Shown: piece by piece, positions 19,201 through 30,274 of the stretch
Layout of the letters: each line of letters starts with the position of its first letter
Numbering within the stretch: position 1 is the stretch's first letter
The notes under the pieces: generated by a model
What the model was told of the DNA's origin: nothing
Database searches by the model: none
The model's input: the letters and a program-made list of their open reading frames with translations, nothing else
From: Rhineura floridana
Taxonomy: Eukaryota > Chordata > Lepidosauria > Squamata > Rhineuridae
Length of the DNA stretch: 64,000 nt
Assembly (NCBI RefSeq): GCF_030035675.1
Contig: NC_084489.1
Location: 82,202,270 to 82,266,269, forward strand
Direction of reading: 5' to 3'
Program-made: the position numbers and the translations under genes

Positions 19201-21694
19201 GAAAAGAGGTTAGATTTATTTTATTTATTGGTTTTGCGCTTGAGGATTTCTTTTGATGGGGTGGCCTCTCTGTCTCTTTTCTCCCGCCCCTCCCCCGTCG
19301 CGCTCCCCTCCCATCTCCCCACTTTGCGGGGTTGTTGTTATTGTTGGGGTGTACTTTTGATTTGGTCTTGGTGCTTGATTCAGTAAATCTGTTGGGACTC
19401 ACTTTTTGCTTCGTCTGAAAACTTCGCTCTCCAGCCGTGTCTTCTGTTTCCTGTTTCGTGGTGTTGGCTCTCAGAGACCATTAAGTTTTCTTACCACGCG
19501 CCGCTGCCACCAACACCCCTCTCCAAAAAATAAAAATAAAAAAGCTTGCAAGCTATTCCGTGATCGCACACACGCACTCCCCCCCCCCATCACCGGAGCT
19601 CATTGCCTTTTGAGTACTGAAATACTAAGTCAACTTTGGTGGCTGGAATCGGGCCTGAGATGCACAAAGCTCTGGGGGACAATTATAGCGATCGGTAATG
19701 CTCTGTAGCATAAGCCTGAAGAGTTTTGTCAAGCTTTGTGAAGTTTGCAGCCAGGATGTTGGGTCTTGTGAAAGCAGGGCTTTTCATTTGCTCTGGAACC
19801 TCTCCATCCCTCAATCCAGAAGTTCCAGATTCACTTCTGGAACTTCTGATTAAATTTTTTTTTTAAGAGTGTGCCCTTGCCCATGTGCAGAGTGTCTTTT
19901 GCATAGCATGGAGTAATCACAACAAGCGTTTTAAAGGTGGGCAAGAGTTCGGCCTTGGGCCAGGCTACTTTTTCTTTAAAACGTGAATAAAATAATAAAA
20001 AGTTATTGTATCTTAAGTTTCTCATCTGGGCGTTATGGAAAGTAAGGAAGTTACTTTTGTTAATCTGCATGCACAGCAGTGTGCAAGGGAGACTTCAGGG
20101 CTGCTTCATTTCCTGGAAATCAGGGTGACGTGTTTCCAAGTATATCTTTATTTTTATTATAATTTTTTATATACCACTTTCTCACACAAGTGTGTTCAAA
20201 GTGGCTTCCTGTGGGATCAGTGGGAGGGTTTAGCATGATTGCTTTTGGTGTCTTGTTATAACTGTCATTGGTCCAGTGATTTCATTTGAGCAGAAGAATA
20301 TTTGGTAGCCTTGGAACCTGTCCTGAAGGCCAGACGGAGTTCAGCCTAGCAATGAAGGAGTAACAGCAATGGAGGGTCTCTGTACATGTGCAAAGTCATC
20401 CCTTACCACTACCAACTCCTGCATTGATCTGGGATTATTTGTGGGTCAACTTCAGATGGGCACAAGCCTTGGCATATAATAGCTCTGCACTGACAACACA
20501 AAATTGGTGGATAACCTATGTGTGAAGAGAGGGGCAGTGTCAACTGATTTAAGACATGGACGTTGGAAATAAGGTCAATGGGTTCAGTCCCTCCCCGCCA
20601 TGTACTGATTATCTACACATTTTCATGTCATCTGGGACATTTAGGACTAGAAAAATCTGGTTTTGGATTGGCTGAGGGGTTTGGGGTTGTTGTTGTTTTT
20701 GTTTGCCATTTCACAAGGATTTTTATTATGGGATGCCTCTTTCTCTCTGTCTCTCCCTCACCTTCTTGTTCTTTATATAACCAGAGGAAGATGTCAAGCA
20801 ATTAGCTAATCCAAATAGCAGTAAAGACTTCAGACCAAACTCCGTCATTAGTTCAGTTGGATGCAGCTTCTGGATAATTTAACCCACATTCTTTTGTGAC
20901 GCACTTCAGATACCTTTTTGAACATAACATCAATGAAGGAAGGACAGAGCTTGTGTCTCTTCCTTCCAATGCATGATATACAAGGGTTGACTTGAGATCC
21001 TAATCTACTTTTTTTTGTGCTGGGATGGTGGTGGGGAAAGGAGTAGTGTTGGTAGTGGTTACTCTAGATTAAGGAGGCAGGAATAAATACGGATTAGCAT
21101 TATTTACACTTTTCCCAACAGTCACTTTGGAAAACAATAAAACAATTGACAACAAGTGGGGATTGGGGTGAAATTGCCTAGAATGTACACCTAGAGGATT
21201 GAGAAGGGAGATGCTTTGTTCGTGACTTGAAGGCACTTGCCAGTCAGCAGTGTGCACAGGCGGTTTCTGAGGACTGAGAAGGGATGGATTTTCTTTTTGA
21301 CAGCGTGAGCACTAGCTAATTGGTGCTGTGCCTAGGCAGTCCGGTTTGAGAAGGAAGGAGTTTTGTTGGTGACAACTCAGGCACTAGCCAGTAAGCACTG
21401 TGCAGAGCCAGTGTCTCCTGCAAAATTGCAGAACTGCTTATTTTGGAACTCTGCCAGATAAAGAATAAATGTGTTTGGGCCGAATGTAGCAAGGCTCCCC
21501 CTAAATTGGCTCCACCATGGTCAGAATGTTACATTGGTGCCCTTCTCAAATGAGTTTGAAGTGAGACTTAAATTGGGGAGGGGGGATTCCTAGGTCACTC
21601 TCTACTCCACTGTGCTGAGCTATGTCTTATAACAGACCCCCCAAACCCCTTTGTCCTGCGCTAGCTAACTGAGCAAAAAAAGTAAGCATTTCTC
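19201..21694. other. No gene recognised; mainly unique sequence
   Basis: One of the longer stretches poor in repeats. It contains a perfect hairpin at 19817-19848 and a short LINE tail piece near 20140-20215 (TATACCACTTTCTCAC). No protein motif seen. Confidence 0.5.
19817..19848. repeat. Perfect hairpin, 13-bp arms, 6-base loop
   Basis: CAGAAGTTCCAGA at 19817-19829 and its exact reverse complement TCTGGAACTTCTG at 19836-19848, separated by TTCACT. Followed by a T run. Confidence 0.85.
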
Positions 21695-21785
21695 AGTGCA
21701 ATCCCTATGCATGTCTAAGAAGCAAGTCCTGGTGTTTTCAGTGGGGTTTGCTCAAAGGTAACAATGTGTAGCATTGCAGTATGAG
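21695..21785. repeat. GGGGCTTACT-type repeat
   Basis: CAATCCCTATGCATGTC, TTCAGTGGGGTTTGCTC and GTAGCATTGCAGT; same family as at 16490. Confidence 0.65.
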
Positions 21786-21871
21786 ATGAATAGACTTTGC
21801 AAAAGTGGTCAACATGGGGAGGCTTTGCAAGAAAAGAGAGCCGGGAAGGAAAGGGAAATATATATTCCAGT

Positions 21872-22330
21872 GGCACAGAGCACCAGGGGACAAATGTGGC
21901 CCTCCAGACCACTCTCTATGGCTCTCTAGGGACTCTCTCTAGGCAACACCCCCTTTCCCAGCCATACCCCTACTGCCTACCCTTCTTGAGTGATTTTGCC
22001 TGCCTGGAACATGCCTTGAACTCTGATAATGGGTGGTATTCAACATTACTGCTACTCAGTGTAGACCCATTGCAGTTAATAGACATCAATGACTTAGGTC
22101 CATTAATTTCGATGGGTCTACTCTGAGTAGGACTTAGTTGACTTCAACCCAGTTGATTGCCTCGATGGAGGATTAAGTAAGTGTGTACAGAATGAGCCTT
22201 CTGTCCAGAGGTAAATTTTGTATTTGTTGCTCTGCCCACTTTGGCCTCTGGCCCTGCCATCCGCCGGCATGTGGCCTTCGGAAGGTTCCCAAATGGGAAT
22301 GTGGCCCTCGAGCGGAAAAAAAAGCCCCCT
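21872..22330. mobile_element. hAT-like element (F2) split by a short MITE (F5)
   Basis: Left part ACAAATGTGGCCCTCCAG to GAACTCTGATAATG, right part GCTCTGCCCACTTTGG to GGGAATGTGGCCCTCG. Between them at 22029-22150 lies an F5 MITE (CTACTCTGAGTAGGACT). The same F2 wording is continuous at 28255. Confidence 0.65.
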
Positions 22331-22884
22331 CTTGCCTGATTTATGTAAATTGCTATGCCGTAGCTGCTTTTTCCACCAGAAAGGCCTTGCATCATAAAAA
22401 AACATAAATGTGAAAATAATAATGCGTAAAACAATTAAATGAATAAATCAGAGTGTCCAGAGGGGCGGGGGAGTCGCACGGCGACAGCATTTTGACAGCA
22501 AAGCAGGATTTGTTTGTTTGTTTTTTCAAACCACTCCAACCCTAAAGGCCTTGCAAAACAAAATGCTTTTCAAGGAGCGTTGGGATGCCTGTCATGCCGG
22601 GGACACGTGGATCTTCCATGGGAGGGATTTCCATAGCTCAGAAGCTGCTACTGAAAACATTTTCTCTTGCGTCACTGCCCCTACTTACAGACGCTCCCTG
22701 CCTCCTTAATCGCATGGGGGAGAGTTCCAATTAACAGAAAAACCTAAGTAGCTGGAAGCCAGCATAAGCCGCTCGAAGTTGGGGCCCTTGCTAAAGGCGC
22801 GGCCTGTTGCTGTCCTTCGGCCCTGTTTGACTAATGTTGCCCCTTCATGGCTGCAAGGCCTGGGGAGGGTTTGGGGAAGTCCTA

Positions 22885-23062
22885 TAGCTCGGTAGTAGAG
22901 CATTTGCTTTGCATGCAAAAGGTCCCAATCCCAACCCCAGGTGTTTTACGTAGGGCTGGGAAAGGCAACCCCTGTCTGAAATCCTGCTGCCAGTCAGTAT
23001 TGACCTAGATGGACCCAAGGGACTCACTCGGTGCAAGGTGGCTCCTTCTGGCTGTGTACACA
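22885..23062 (+). mobile_element. tRNA-Ala-like SINE
   Basis: Head TATAGCTCGGTAGTAGAGC with TTTGCTTTGCATGCAAAAGG resembles tRNA-Ala with a TGC anticodon region, followed by CCCAATCCCAACCCC in the B-box place, then GTCAGTATTGACCTAGATGG. Six or more copies occur in the window. Confidence 0.85.
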
Positions 23063-23063
23063 C

Positions 23064-23235
23064 CATACAGTTAAAACATGTTTAAAGCAGCTTTCCCTCC
23101 CACAGGAATCCTGGGAAGTGTAGTTTACGTGTCACAGAACTTCAATTCCCAGCACCCTTAACAAACTACAGTTCCCAGGATTCTTGCGGGGGGGGGAAGG
23201 AATGTGCTTTTTGTGTTCCTGTATGGTATGAGAAA
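23064..23235. mobile_element. Foldback MITE (F4)
   Basis: CACCATACAGTTAAAAC at the left, GAATCCTGGGAAGTGTAG and CTACAGTTCCCAGGATTC as paired arms. Right end is degraded. Confidence 0.75.
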
Positions 23236-23274
23236 GATTTATCTTCACACTATTCATGATCTGATAAAACTATG

Positions 23275-23405
23275 CCAGGGATAGGAAAGCCTGTGGCCCT
23301 GCAGAATTCCTTTTTTAAAAAACTAGACTGCAACTCCCACCAGTCACTCTAGCAAGAGCTGATGGGGGTTGGAGTTGAAGAACATCTGAAAAGGCACAGA
23401 TTCTC
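23275..23405. mobile_element. hAT-like foldback MITE (F1-like)
   Basis: CAGGGATAGGAAAGCCTG at the left; arms CTGCAACTCCCACCAG and GGGTTGGAGTTGAAG. Confidence 0.7.
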
Positions 23406-24199
23406 CATGCCCCCTTTTACTTATTTCCCCCCCTAAACCAAAGTTGGTAAGTGCCTTAAGGATTTCCTGCGGCGGAAAATCAGGGTCAGAGTTGCGGGTG
23501 GGGGGGACATGGAATAAATAATAATAAAATCTCTCAGTTCCTTTAAAAAAAAATCTTCTGAGCATATAGAAGAGAAAACAATAGCCAGAATAGATACGTG
23601 ACAGTACGTTCACTTAGTTAAGCTAGATTGGTGAGGGACAGTCTGTGACATCACAGCAGCGCAGCCTACCACTGAAGGTCTTAAGGCAGGCACCCGTTAT
23701 TTGGTTTAGAAAAACTATTATTTGTTTGTTGCACTTGTATCTCTCCTTTCTTCAGTCACTGAACTCCTGGTGAAAACCCTGGGCTTCCCTGGCAATCTGC
23801 CGCTCAGTAACTGGGAAGGCCCAGACTTGTTTAACATCACCAAGGATGCTGCATCACATGGCTTTGGCCCACGCCCTTTCACTTGACAGAACAGGAGTAA
23901 TATAACTGGGCTCCAAAACTCCACTTCAGCATTGGAAGCGGCTTCGTGAGAAAACGACTTCAGCTGGGCACCTGGAAAAATTCTGCTGGAATCTTGGTAC
24001 CGGCCCCGTAATCGGAGCTAGTTTCAATCTAAACTCCTGCAGCAGAGGATGGAAATTTCTGGCTGTCCACCTACACAGCTGCTGTTAGCTTCTTACATCA
24101 CTTCATTTCCACTGAACAGTCTGCCAGCTTCGCCCTGCAGAACCCTTTGCTTCATTCTCGTTCCACAAAGATTGTAGGCTACTCTCCATAGCCACCCCC
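23406..24199. other. No gene recognised
   Basis: Unassigned, apparently single-copy sequence. Confidence 0.5.
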
Positions 24200-24520
24200 T
24201 TAAAAAAAATATTTATTGCCTTTATTTGTCACCTAATAAGTAATGTTTTCTGGACAACATGCGACATAATGAAAGCCATACAGAATTGAAACAGTCAGTG
24301 TTAAATGGAAAGGAAACTAAAACCATCCCAATGACACGTAATCATGGCCTCAAACCTCCCAGGGGGGCAAAAGGATCAGATTTAAAAGACTGGTGGGGAT
24401 CAACAGGTCTTGGGTGTTGAAACAACATTAAAGTAGGCACCAGGCAGACCTCTCTGGGAAAGCAATCCACAAGTGAGGAGCCACTACTGGGAAGGCCCTT
24501 TCTCCTGTGGCATATCTTGG
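24200..24520 (-). mobile_element. L2-like LINE 3' region, antisense
   Basis: TTTATTGCCTTTATTTG at the tail, then AGGAGCCACTACTGGGAAGG and GCCCTTTCTCCTGTGG, shared with 7505 and 43630 copies. Confidence 0.5.
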
Positions 24521-24528
24521 GCTACATC

Positions 24529-24836
24529 CGCACCATATATTTAAAGCACTATTATCCCACTTTATCAGTCATGGCTTCCCTCAAAGAATCCTGGTAACTG
24601 TAGTTTGCTAAGGGTGCTGAGAGAAGGCTGCCTATTTCTTTCACAGAGCTACAATTCACAGAGTTCCCTGGGAAGAAGGATTGATTGTTAAACCACTCTG
24701 GGAACTGTAGCTCAGTGATGGGTATAGGGGTCTTCTACCAACTCAGAACCCTTAACAAACTACAGTGCCCAGGATTCTTTGGGAGAAGCCATGACTGCTT
24801 AAAGTGGTCACAGTGCTTTAAAAATATGGTACAAAT
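24529..24836. mobile_element. Foldback MITE (F4), long form
   Basis: Ends CACCATATATTTAAAGC and GCTTTAAAAATATGGT are inverse copies. Internal arms include GAATCCTGGTAACTGTAG and ACTACAGTGCCCAGGATTC. About 308 bp, twice the size of the copy at 37493. Confidence 0.8.
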
Positions 24837-25154
24837 GGGGCCTCAGCTTCTAGGATGTCCACGACCAGCACCTAGTGTAGAAACTAGAGCAAGGCAGCTC
24901 GACATGAAAGAGCGCAATAGGACTTGGTAAGCCTGCAAGGCCCAATGGAGATTGTGAGACTGCCATGCTGGGTCCTGGCCCAACCGAGATGACTCTTTTT
25001 CTGTGGAAGACACAGACCGCCCAGAGCTAGGAGACACTGGGGAGAAGATGGAGCCCCCCCCAAATTCTGGTCCTGAACAGCAACACATTAGCATCTAGTG
25101 GGAAACCTCTCCAAGACTGTCTCCAGCAGTTGCCCTGAAAGAACCTTGGGTTGG

Positions 25155-25258
25155 GTCCTCTTCAGATGTTGTTGGACTCCAACGCCCACCATGGCCAATG
25201 GTCAGAGGTGAGCAGGAGTTGTAGTTCAACGGTATCTGAAGGGAAGCTGGTTCTCCAT
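25155..25258. mobile_element. hAT-like foldback MITE (F1-like), partial
   Basis: TCAGATGTTGTTGGACTCC and GGAGTTGTAGTTCAACG as paired arms around GGCCAATGGTCAG. Confidence 0.7.
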
Positions 25259-25497
25259 CCATGCCCACAAGCATTTTCAGAAGAAGCACAGATCTGCTAT
25301 TGTTTCTACAAGATGCAAGTTCATGGTGAGAGATTGCGTTTGAATGGTCCTCAGTGGCATGAAGAAAACCATCAGACCAGTAACATTGCTGACATGATAG
25401 GAATTCCTTCCCCCCCCTCTAAACTGTCCATCAGCATCCTAAAGTGGTACAGTTCAAAACAGGTTTTACCATATTTCTTCTGATTCTACAGCTTGGC

Positions 25498-25571
25498 ATA
25501 CAGTGCAGCAGTGCTATGGCAGCTGTATCCTTTTTCTCTCTGGTAGCTGTCATAGTGCAGCACTGCATTGG
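25498..25571 (+). ncRNA. Imperfect hairpin, microRNA-precursor-like (tentative)
   Basis: Left arm CAGTGCAGCAGTGCTATGGC then AGCTG pairs with right arm TAGCTGTCATAGTGC then AGCACTGCATTG, about 25 pairs including wobbles, with one mismatch and a 2-base bulge; loop about 25530-25541, T- and C-rich. Length and shape fit a precursor microRNA, but a decayed MITE could look the same. No family was recognised. Confidence 0.3.
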
Positions 25572-28024
25572 AGCAGCTGTGAAAATGCATAACTGGATTA
25601 TGTCAGGTGGAAGAGAATTAAGGGTGGAAGGCATGCAGGTAGGATGAGAAGGCAAGGGTCAGTTACTCTTCCCCCCTGTGCATATTTTGAGAGGCCAAGA
25701 TCCAGGTATTAGGCACCCCCACACTTGAGAAGCCCTGAGAAGTGACAAGTAATACCTAGGGCAGAGGGGACAGCCAATCAGCAGGCAGTCTAAAAGTGCA
25801 AATGAAGAGTCTAGGTCTTCTGTGCAAGAAGGAGTGAAAAGCATGTTGGAGCTTCATAGCAAGCAGTTGCACAGGACTGGCTCTCTGGCAATTAGCTGAT
25901 TGACAAGAGCAAGAGAATTCTGGGGTGCAATGTTGCTATCCCAGCTTGAATTGCTTGCAATGCCTGCCTCAAGCATCTGACCCAATGGCAAAGGACATGC
26001 CAGGGGATTGTTTTCTGACCAGCAGTGTTTCTGGTTCACATGTACAGCACCTGATAAGCTTGCTTCGAAAGCTATTTCTCTCTCTTTCTGTGTATTTTAG
26101 GACTACAACCTGTCCCTAGGCAAAGGACAGATAGCATTTCTGAAATAGTTACATATAGTTACTCTCTAGTAATCCAAATATACTAGGCAACATATTATTA
26201 TTATTAAAATGTATATTCCGCCCTTCCCACAAGGAGCCCAGGGCTTATATATAATGGAGCTGTCCAATTATCTCAATACATTGGACAACAATTTGCAATC
26301 TTATTTTGGAAATAACTGGTTATCAAATACCAAATGATCCCAAAATATTAAATTCTGCAATGGATACAGTATTAGAGGAGGATTTGTAAGTAATATTAAA
26401 TCTATTGTTTGCTGCATAAATAGACACTGCGAAAACTTGCAAGAAAAGCTCAGAACTCCCATCCCCAAATCTCAAATTGGTTTGAAAGAATATGGGATAA
26501 TTTGAACACTATCAAAATTTGATATGATAGAAGAAAAAGTAATGTTTTGGAACAATACTTTTCAGGAGAATATACATCTGTACAATTTATTTACACTATT
26601 GTAATTAGATAATTACATTATACACTACACTTGATCTTTGCCAACAGGCTAAGAAGCAAATTATGATATCTATCATTATATATCTGTATAAGCAGATTTT
26701 AAACAATAAATAATCTTCATAGTTTATTTTTTAAGATTGCAATCTGGGCATAAAGTAAGATGGCACTTCCAAAATAGTTAACTATAGTTGCTATTTGGCC
26801 ACTGGACGAATGTGGTTCGAGGGAGTTTGTCCGCCATTGCCCCAAATCAAAAATTGATCTGGACAGTGTGGAAATATGATAAAATAAACCTCTTTGGTGG
26901 AAGGCGTTGCTGAGATTGGTGGGATTTCTGTGGTTTTCGGTAGAATGTGCTGCTGCTGATTTCAAAGGTCCCTTTATAAAGGCCCCCGCTCTTCATCAAA
27001 GTAGCAGCAATGTCTTTGGTCCTTATGCCTCCCCCCCCCCGCCTGATATGTCTCGGTTTTCATTGCTTAGAAACCCACAACTAGTGCTGTGTCTGCAAGC
27101 ACTGAAGAGATGCTTTATGTTTTAGGCAATTGGAGCTGGTTAATAGAGACGTGTATCCACTCAGAGAGTGGTGGGGGTGTGAGGCTGACTGAACTTGAAA
27201 CTCACACGGAGGGGAAGAAGGCTGTCCTAATAGCTGTTGGATTAGGCTGAAATGTTGCACGGAATGTGGGTCTTTCTGTGGTCTGTCAAAGAGAGGTTGA
27301 CATTGTTCCATGCTGATTGTAGGCATTTACTGGGCTGTTTTGTTTTTTTCTTTTTAACGTGGGTTTGAAACTACACCTGGATTTTTTCTTCTGCTGAATC
27401 GTCCTGCTTCCTGGCATGCATGCCAATGTTTTCATGAGTAGCATGTGTTGGGTTGTAACAACAATGTGTTTGGAAATATCCCACCCAGGACTCTGAATGT
27501 TAAGACTGACACAGGTGGTATATCATCTGCGACCAGCTAGCACTCCAGTTTTAAAGTGCTGGTTGGTACCATTTTTTAAAGGCCCAAATGGCGTAATCCC
27601 AGCCTGCATCTGAATTATGATTGTTTTTAAAGAAGCTTGGTTTTTAAAACAGTTTTAAAGATGCTTGGATTATTATTTTTTAAATGTTTTTAACGTTTCA
27701 TCACTTGTTTGCTGCCTTGGGCTCGCTGTAGGAGAAAGGGAAGGATATGAATTGAATAATAAATAAATGCGTCCAGGATCATAATTCAGGAAGTGCAAAT
27801 CAGGTAGGTTCCAACTTTCTCCCCGTCCCTATCCCTGGCCTGCCACATAGATGCAATGTGAAAGTAGAATGCACACACACAGAGTCCGGTGTGCAAAGCC
27901 ACCATCACTATTCCATAATCCCTTCTTTTGAGAAGTAAGGATTGCGAAGGTCATGTTTGGGTGAATATTCATAGAGCCCGCTTGTTTTTTTCACATTGCG
28001 TGAAAGGCAAAGATAGGTCCCAGG
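25572..28024. other. No gene recognised
   Basis: AT-rich unassigned sequence. A short antisense LINE tail (GTATATTCCGCCCTTCCC) is at 26200-26265 and an L2-like 3' end (TTTGCTGCCTTGGGCTCG, AATAAATAAATG) at about 27640-27770. Confidence 0.5.
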
Positions 28025-28185
28025 CTGTGGTCTGAAGGCACCTAAGGCCAGCTTCCTGCTGAAGTTAAGCATGGTCAGGTCTGGTCAGTGCCTGGATGGG
28101 AGACCGCCTGGGAACCATATTTAAGCTGCCTTGGGTTTCTAGCACGGAAAGAAAGGCGGGGTATAAATGTAATAAATAAATAAAT
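28025..28185 (+). mobile_element. 5S-rRNA-derived SINE
   Basis: GCTGAAGTTAAGCATGG, TCAGGTCTGGTCAGTGCC, TGGATGGGAGACCGCCTGG follow 5S rRNA from the middle to the 3' end, including its internal promoter C box region. After it come GCTGCCTTGGGTTTC, GGCGGGGTATAAATG and an (AATA)n tail like that of L2 elements here. Same unit as 15513. Confidence 0.9.
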
Positions 28186-28254
28186 ATGAAGTGAACCCTG
28201 AGGGGTGAAAAACCGTGCCTGGGAACAGGGCCTGCTTCCCTGCCACATACAACA

Positions 28255-28545
28255 GTGATAGGGAACCTCAGGCCTAGGGGTCAAATGTGGCCCTCTAGGC
28301 CTCTATTTGGCCCTTGGGACCTGCGCCAGCCACACCCTACACCAAACCTGCTTTGCACCTTTTGCGAGTCTTTCTACCTGGCTGGAATGAACTCTGAGAA
28401 TGTCTCTTGCTTGCATGGACAGAGAGCAGAGATGGGTGCGCATGTGTAGAAACTACCTTACTGTTCAAAGGAAAAAATTAGATGTGTTGCACTGGCTGTG
28501 CCCACCACTGACATCTGGGCCCCAGAAGGTTGACCAGAAGGGAAT
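28255..28545. mobile_element. hAT-like element (F2)
   Basis: GATAGGGAACCTCAGGCC at the left, GTGGCCCTCTAGGCC, then CTGGCTGTGCCCACCAC at the right. Ends not exactly placed. Confidence 0.6.
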
Positions 28546-29649
28546 GAGGCCTTAGGCTGACAAGGTCCCCCACCAATGATGTGGAAACACCCCACAACTT
28601 AAGGTGAGTGTGAAACGGGTATGTGCTGTTCCTCCACAAAGACTGAAAGAATTGTTTTTTCTTCTCTTCGGGTGCATGCCCCATTAGGCAAAGCCGGAGA
28701 AATCCTGCTTTGGGATTTTTCTGGACAGCTTCTATTCCCGGGGTGTTTGTAGCGACAAAATTCTTGCGTATGATTAAATTACAAACCTTCGTCTTCAACA
28801 AGAATCAGACTGAATGTCTTTTCTGTGTACCACGTGTGTGGAAAATAGATTATGGGAGCCTGAGGAGGAAATATGGGATTCATCTTGGTTATTTTCTTTG
28901 CACAGCAACTCCAGACATGCTGTTTGCTTTTCCCAGAAAGCGATACGCAGGCTGCTGATCCCAAATAGGGGCCTGGTTGTGGATTTCCCACTAAAACCCC
29001 GCTGTTCCTCTAAAGGAGTATAGGCCAAAATGACTAATCACGCTGTGTTCAGAATAGTTTTGAGGGAAATCAAAGGAATACAGTGTGTTTTTGAGCAGTA
29101 AGGAAGAAGTTGGCTTCTTATGGTAGAGTGATTAATGTCATCTGTTTGATTTCACACCTGTTGCTGCAGCGGGACATTCTTGCCCCCACACCTGCATTGG
29201 TAGTTCATGGTGAGTTGACTGCTTTTCTCACAATCCTCAATGTTAGGATGAAGGTGGACATCTCATTTTTAGATCAGTGGAAGCTGGTTTGGAGGTACCC
29301 TCATGATGTGCAAGTACAAATGCGTTTCTTTGTCTCCCAGTCTGAGCTATGAACAAACGCTTACGGAATGGTTCACCTCAATAAACTGAGGAAAAGCCAT
29401 CTGTAGAAGGCGCCAAATTGGCTAGTGCTTGTGACATCACCAACTCACCTTCCCAATCCCCAGACCCAATTTTGAAGTGTGTGTGTTTTAATAAGCTGAA
29501 GGATAAACCTATAACCATATGCCACTTAAAAAAAAAATTATAAAAAGCCCACTGAAGCATGGAGAGAGAGGCAAGACTGATGGCTTTCTGGTGTGTGTGA
29601 TCTTTCATGTAAATTGTAAAGCCATTATTGTGCTGTAAGTCGAGAATGG
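28546..29649. other. No gene recognised; unique sequence
   Basis: Frames of up to 107 codons here lack motifs. No repeat noticed. Confidence 0.5.
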
Positions 29650-29768
29650 CTGACTTTTGACCCTCCAAATGTTGGACTGCAGTTCCCATCATCCCTGACC
29701 ATTAGCCATTCTGGCTGGGGCTGATGGCATTGTAGTCTAGTAACATCTGGAGAAACAGAGGTTAGTTT
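29650..29768. mobile_element. hAT-like foldback MITE (F1-like)
   Basis: Arms GGACTGCAGTTCCCATCA and TGATGGCATTGTAGTC around ACCATTAGCCATTCTGG. Confidence 0.75.
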
Positions 29769-29860
29769 TCCCATCCAATCAGAGCAGTCTGAGAGACAGA
29801 CCCCCCCCTTTGACCTGATAAGTTGGCCAAGGTCCTTGAGAGCCTCTAAAACCTGGAGCC

Positions 29861-30274
29861 AACCTTGACAGTGAAAATGGAAATGGACTGCCTTCAAGTC
29901 AATCCCGACTTATGGCAACCCTACGAATAGGGATTTCATGGTAAGTGGTATTCAAAGGGGGTTTACCATTGCCTCCCTCTGAGGCTAGTCCTCCCCAGCT
30001 GGCTAGGGCCTGCTCAGCTTGCCACAGCTGCACAAGCTAGCCCCTTCCTTGTCCGCACCTGCCAGCTGGGGGGCAACTGGGCTCCTTGGGACTATGCCGC
30101 TTCCCCACGGCTGCACAGGTGGCAGGGCATGTAACCCCTGAGCCACTCACTGTGGGGGTGATCTTTAGCTGGCCTTTGACACCCAGGAGACATGAGCGGG
30201 GATTTGAACTCACAGACTCTGGACTCCCAGCCAGGCTCTTCTCCCCACTGTGCTATACCAGCAACCTTGACAGT
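29861..30274 (-). mobile_element. SINE with second head type and BovB-like tail, perfect target duplication
   Basis: SINE at 29873-30262, on the minus strand: head GGTATAGCACAGTGGGG with TGAGTTCAAATCCCC, GC-rich middle, then tail with the BovB-like end (plus text ACTGCCTTCAAGTCAATC and ACTTATGGCAACCC). Flanked by the exact 12-mer AACCTTGACAGT at 29861-29872 and 30263-30274. The perfect duplication marks a fairly recent insertion by target-primed reverse transcription. Confidence 0.95.

Noticed and set aside
18627-19402. Frames of 91-138 codons in the CpG island
   Set aside because: Low-complexity proline-, serine- and glycine-rich translations in many frames; no conserved motif and no clear start.
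22885-22930. A tRNA-Ala gene
   Set aside because: The B-box region is changed and the sequence continues as a SINE with other copies in the window.
28025-28135. A 5S rRNA gene
   Set aside because: Only the middle and 3' part match, the sequence then runs into a SINE tail with AATA repeats, and a second diverged copy sits inside a CR1.
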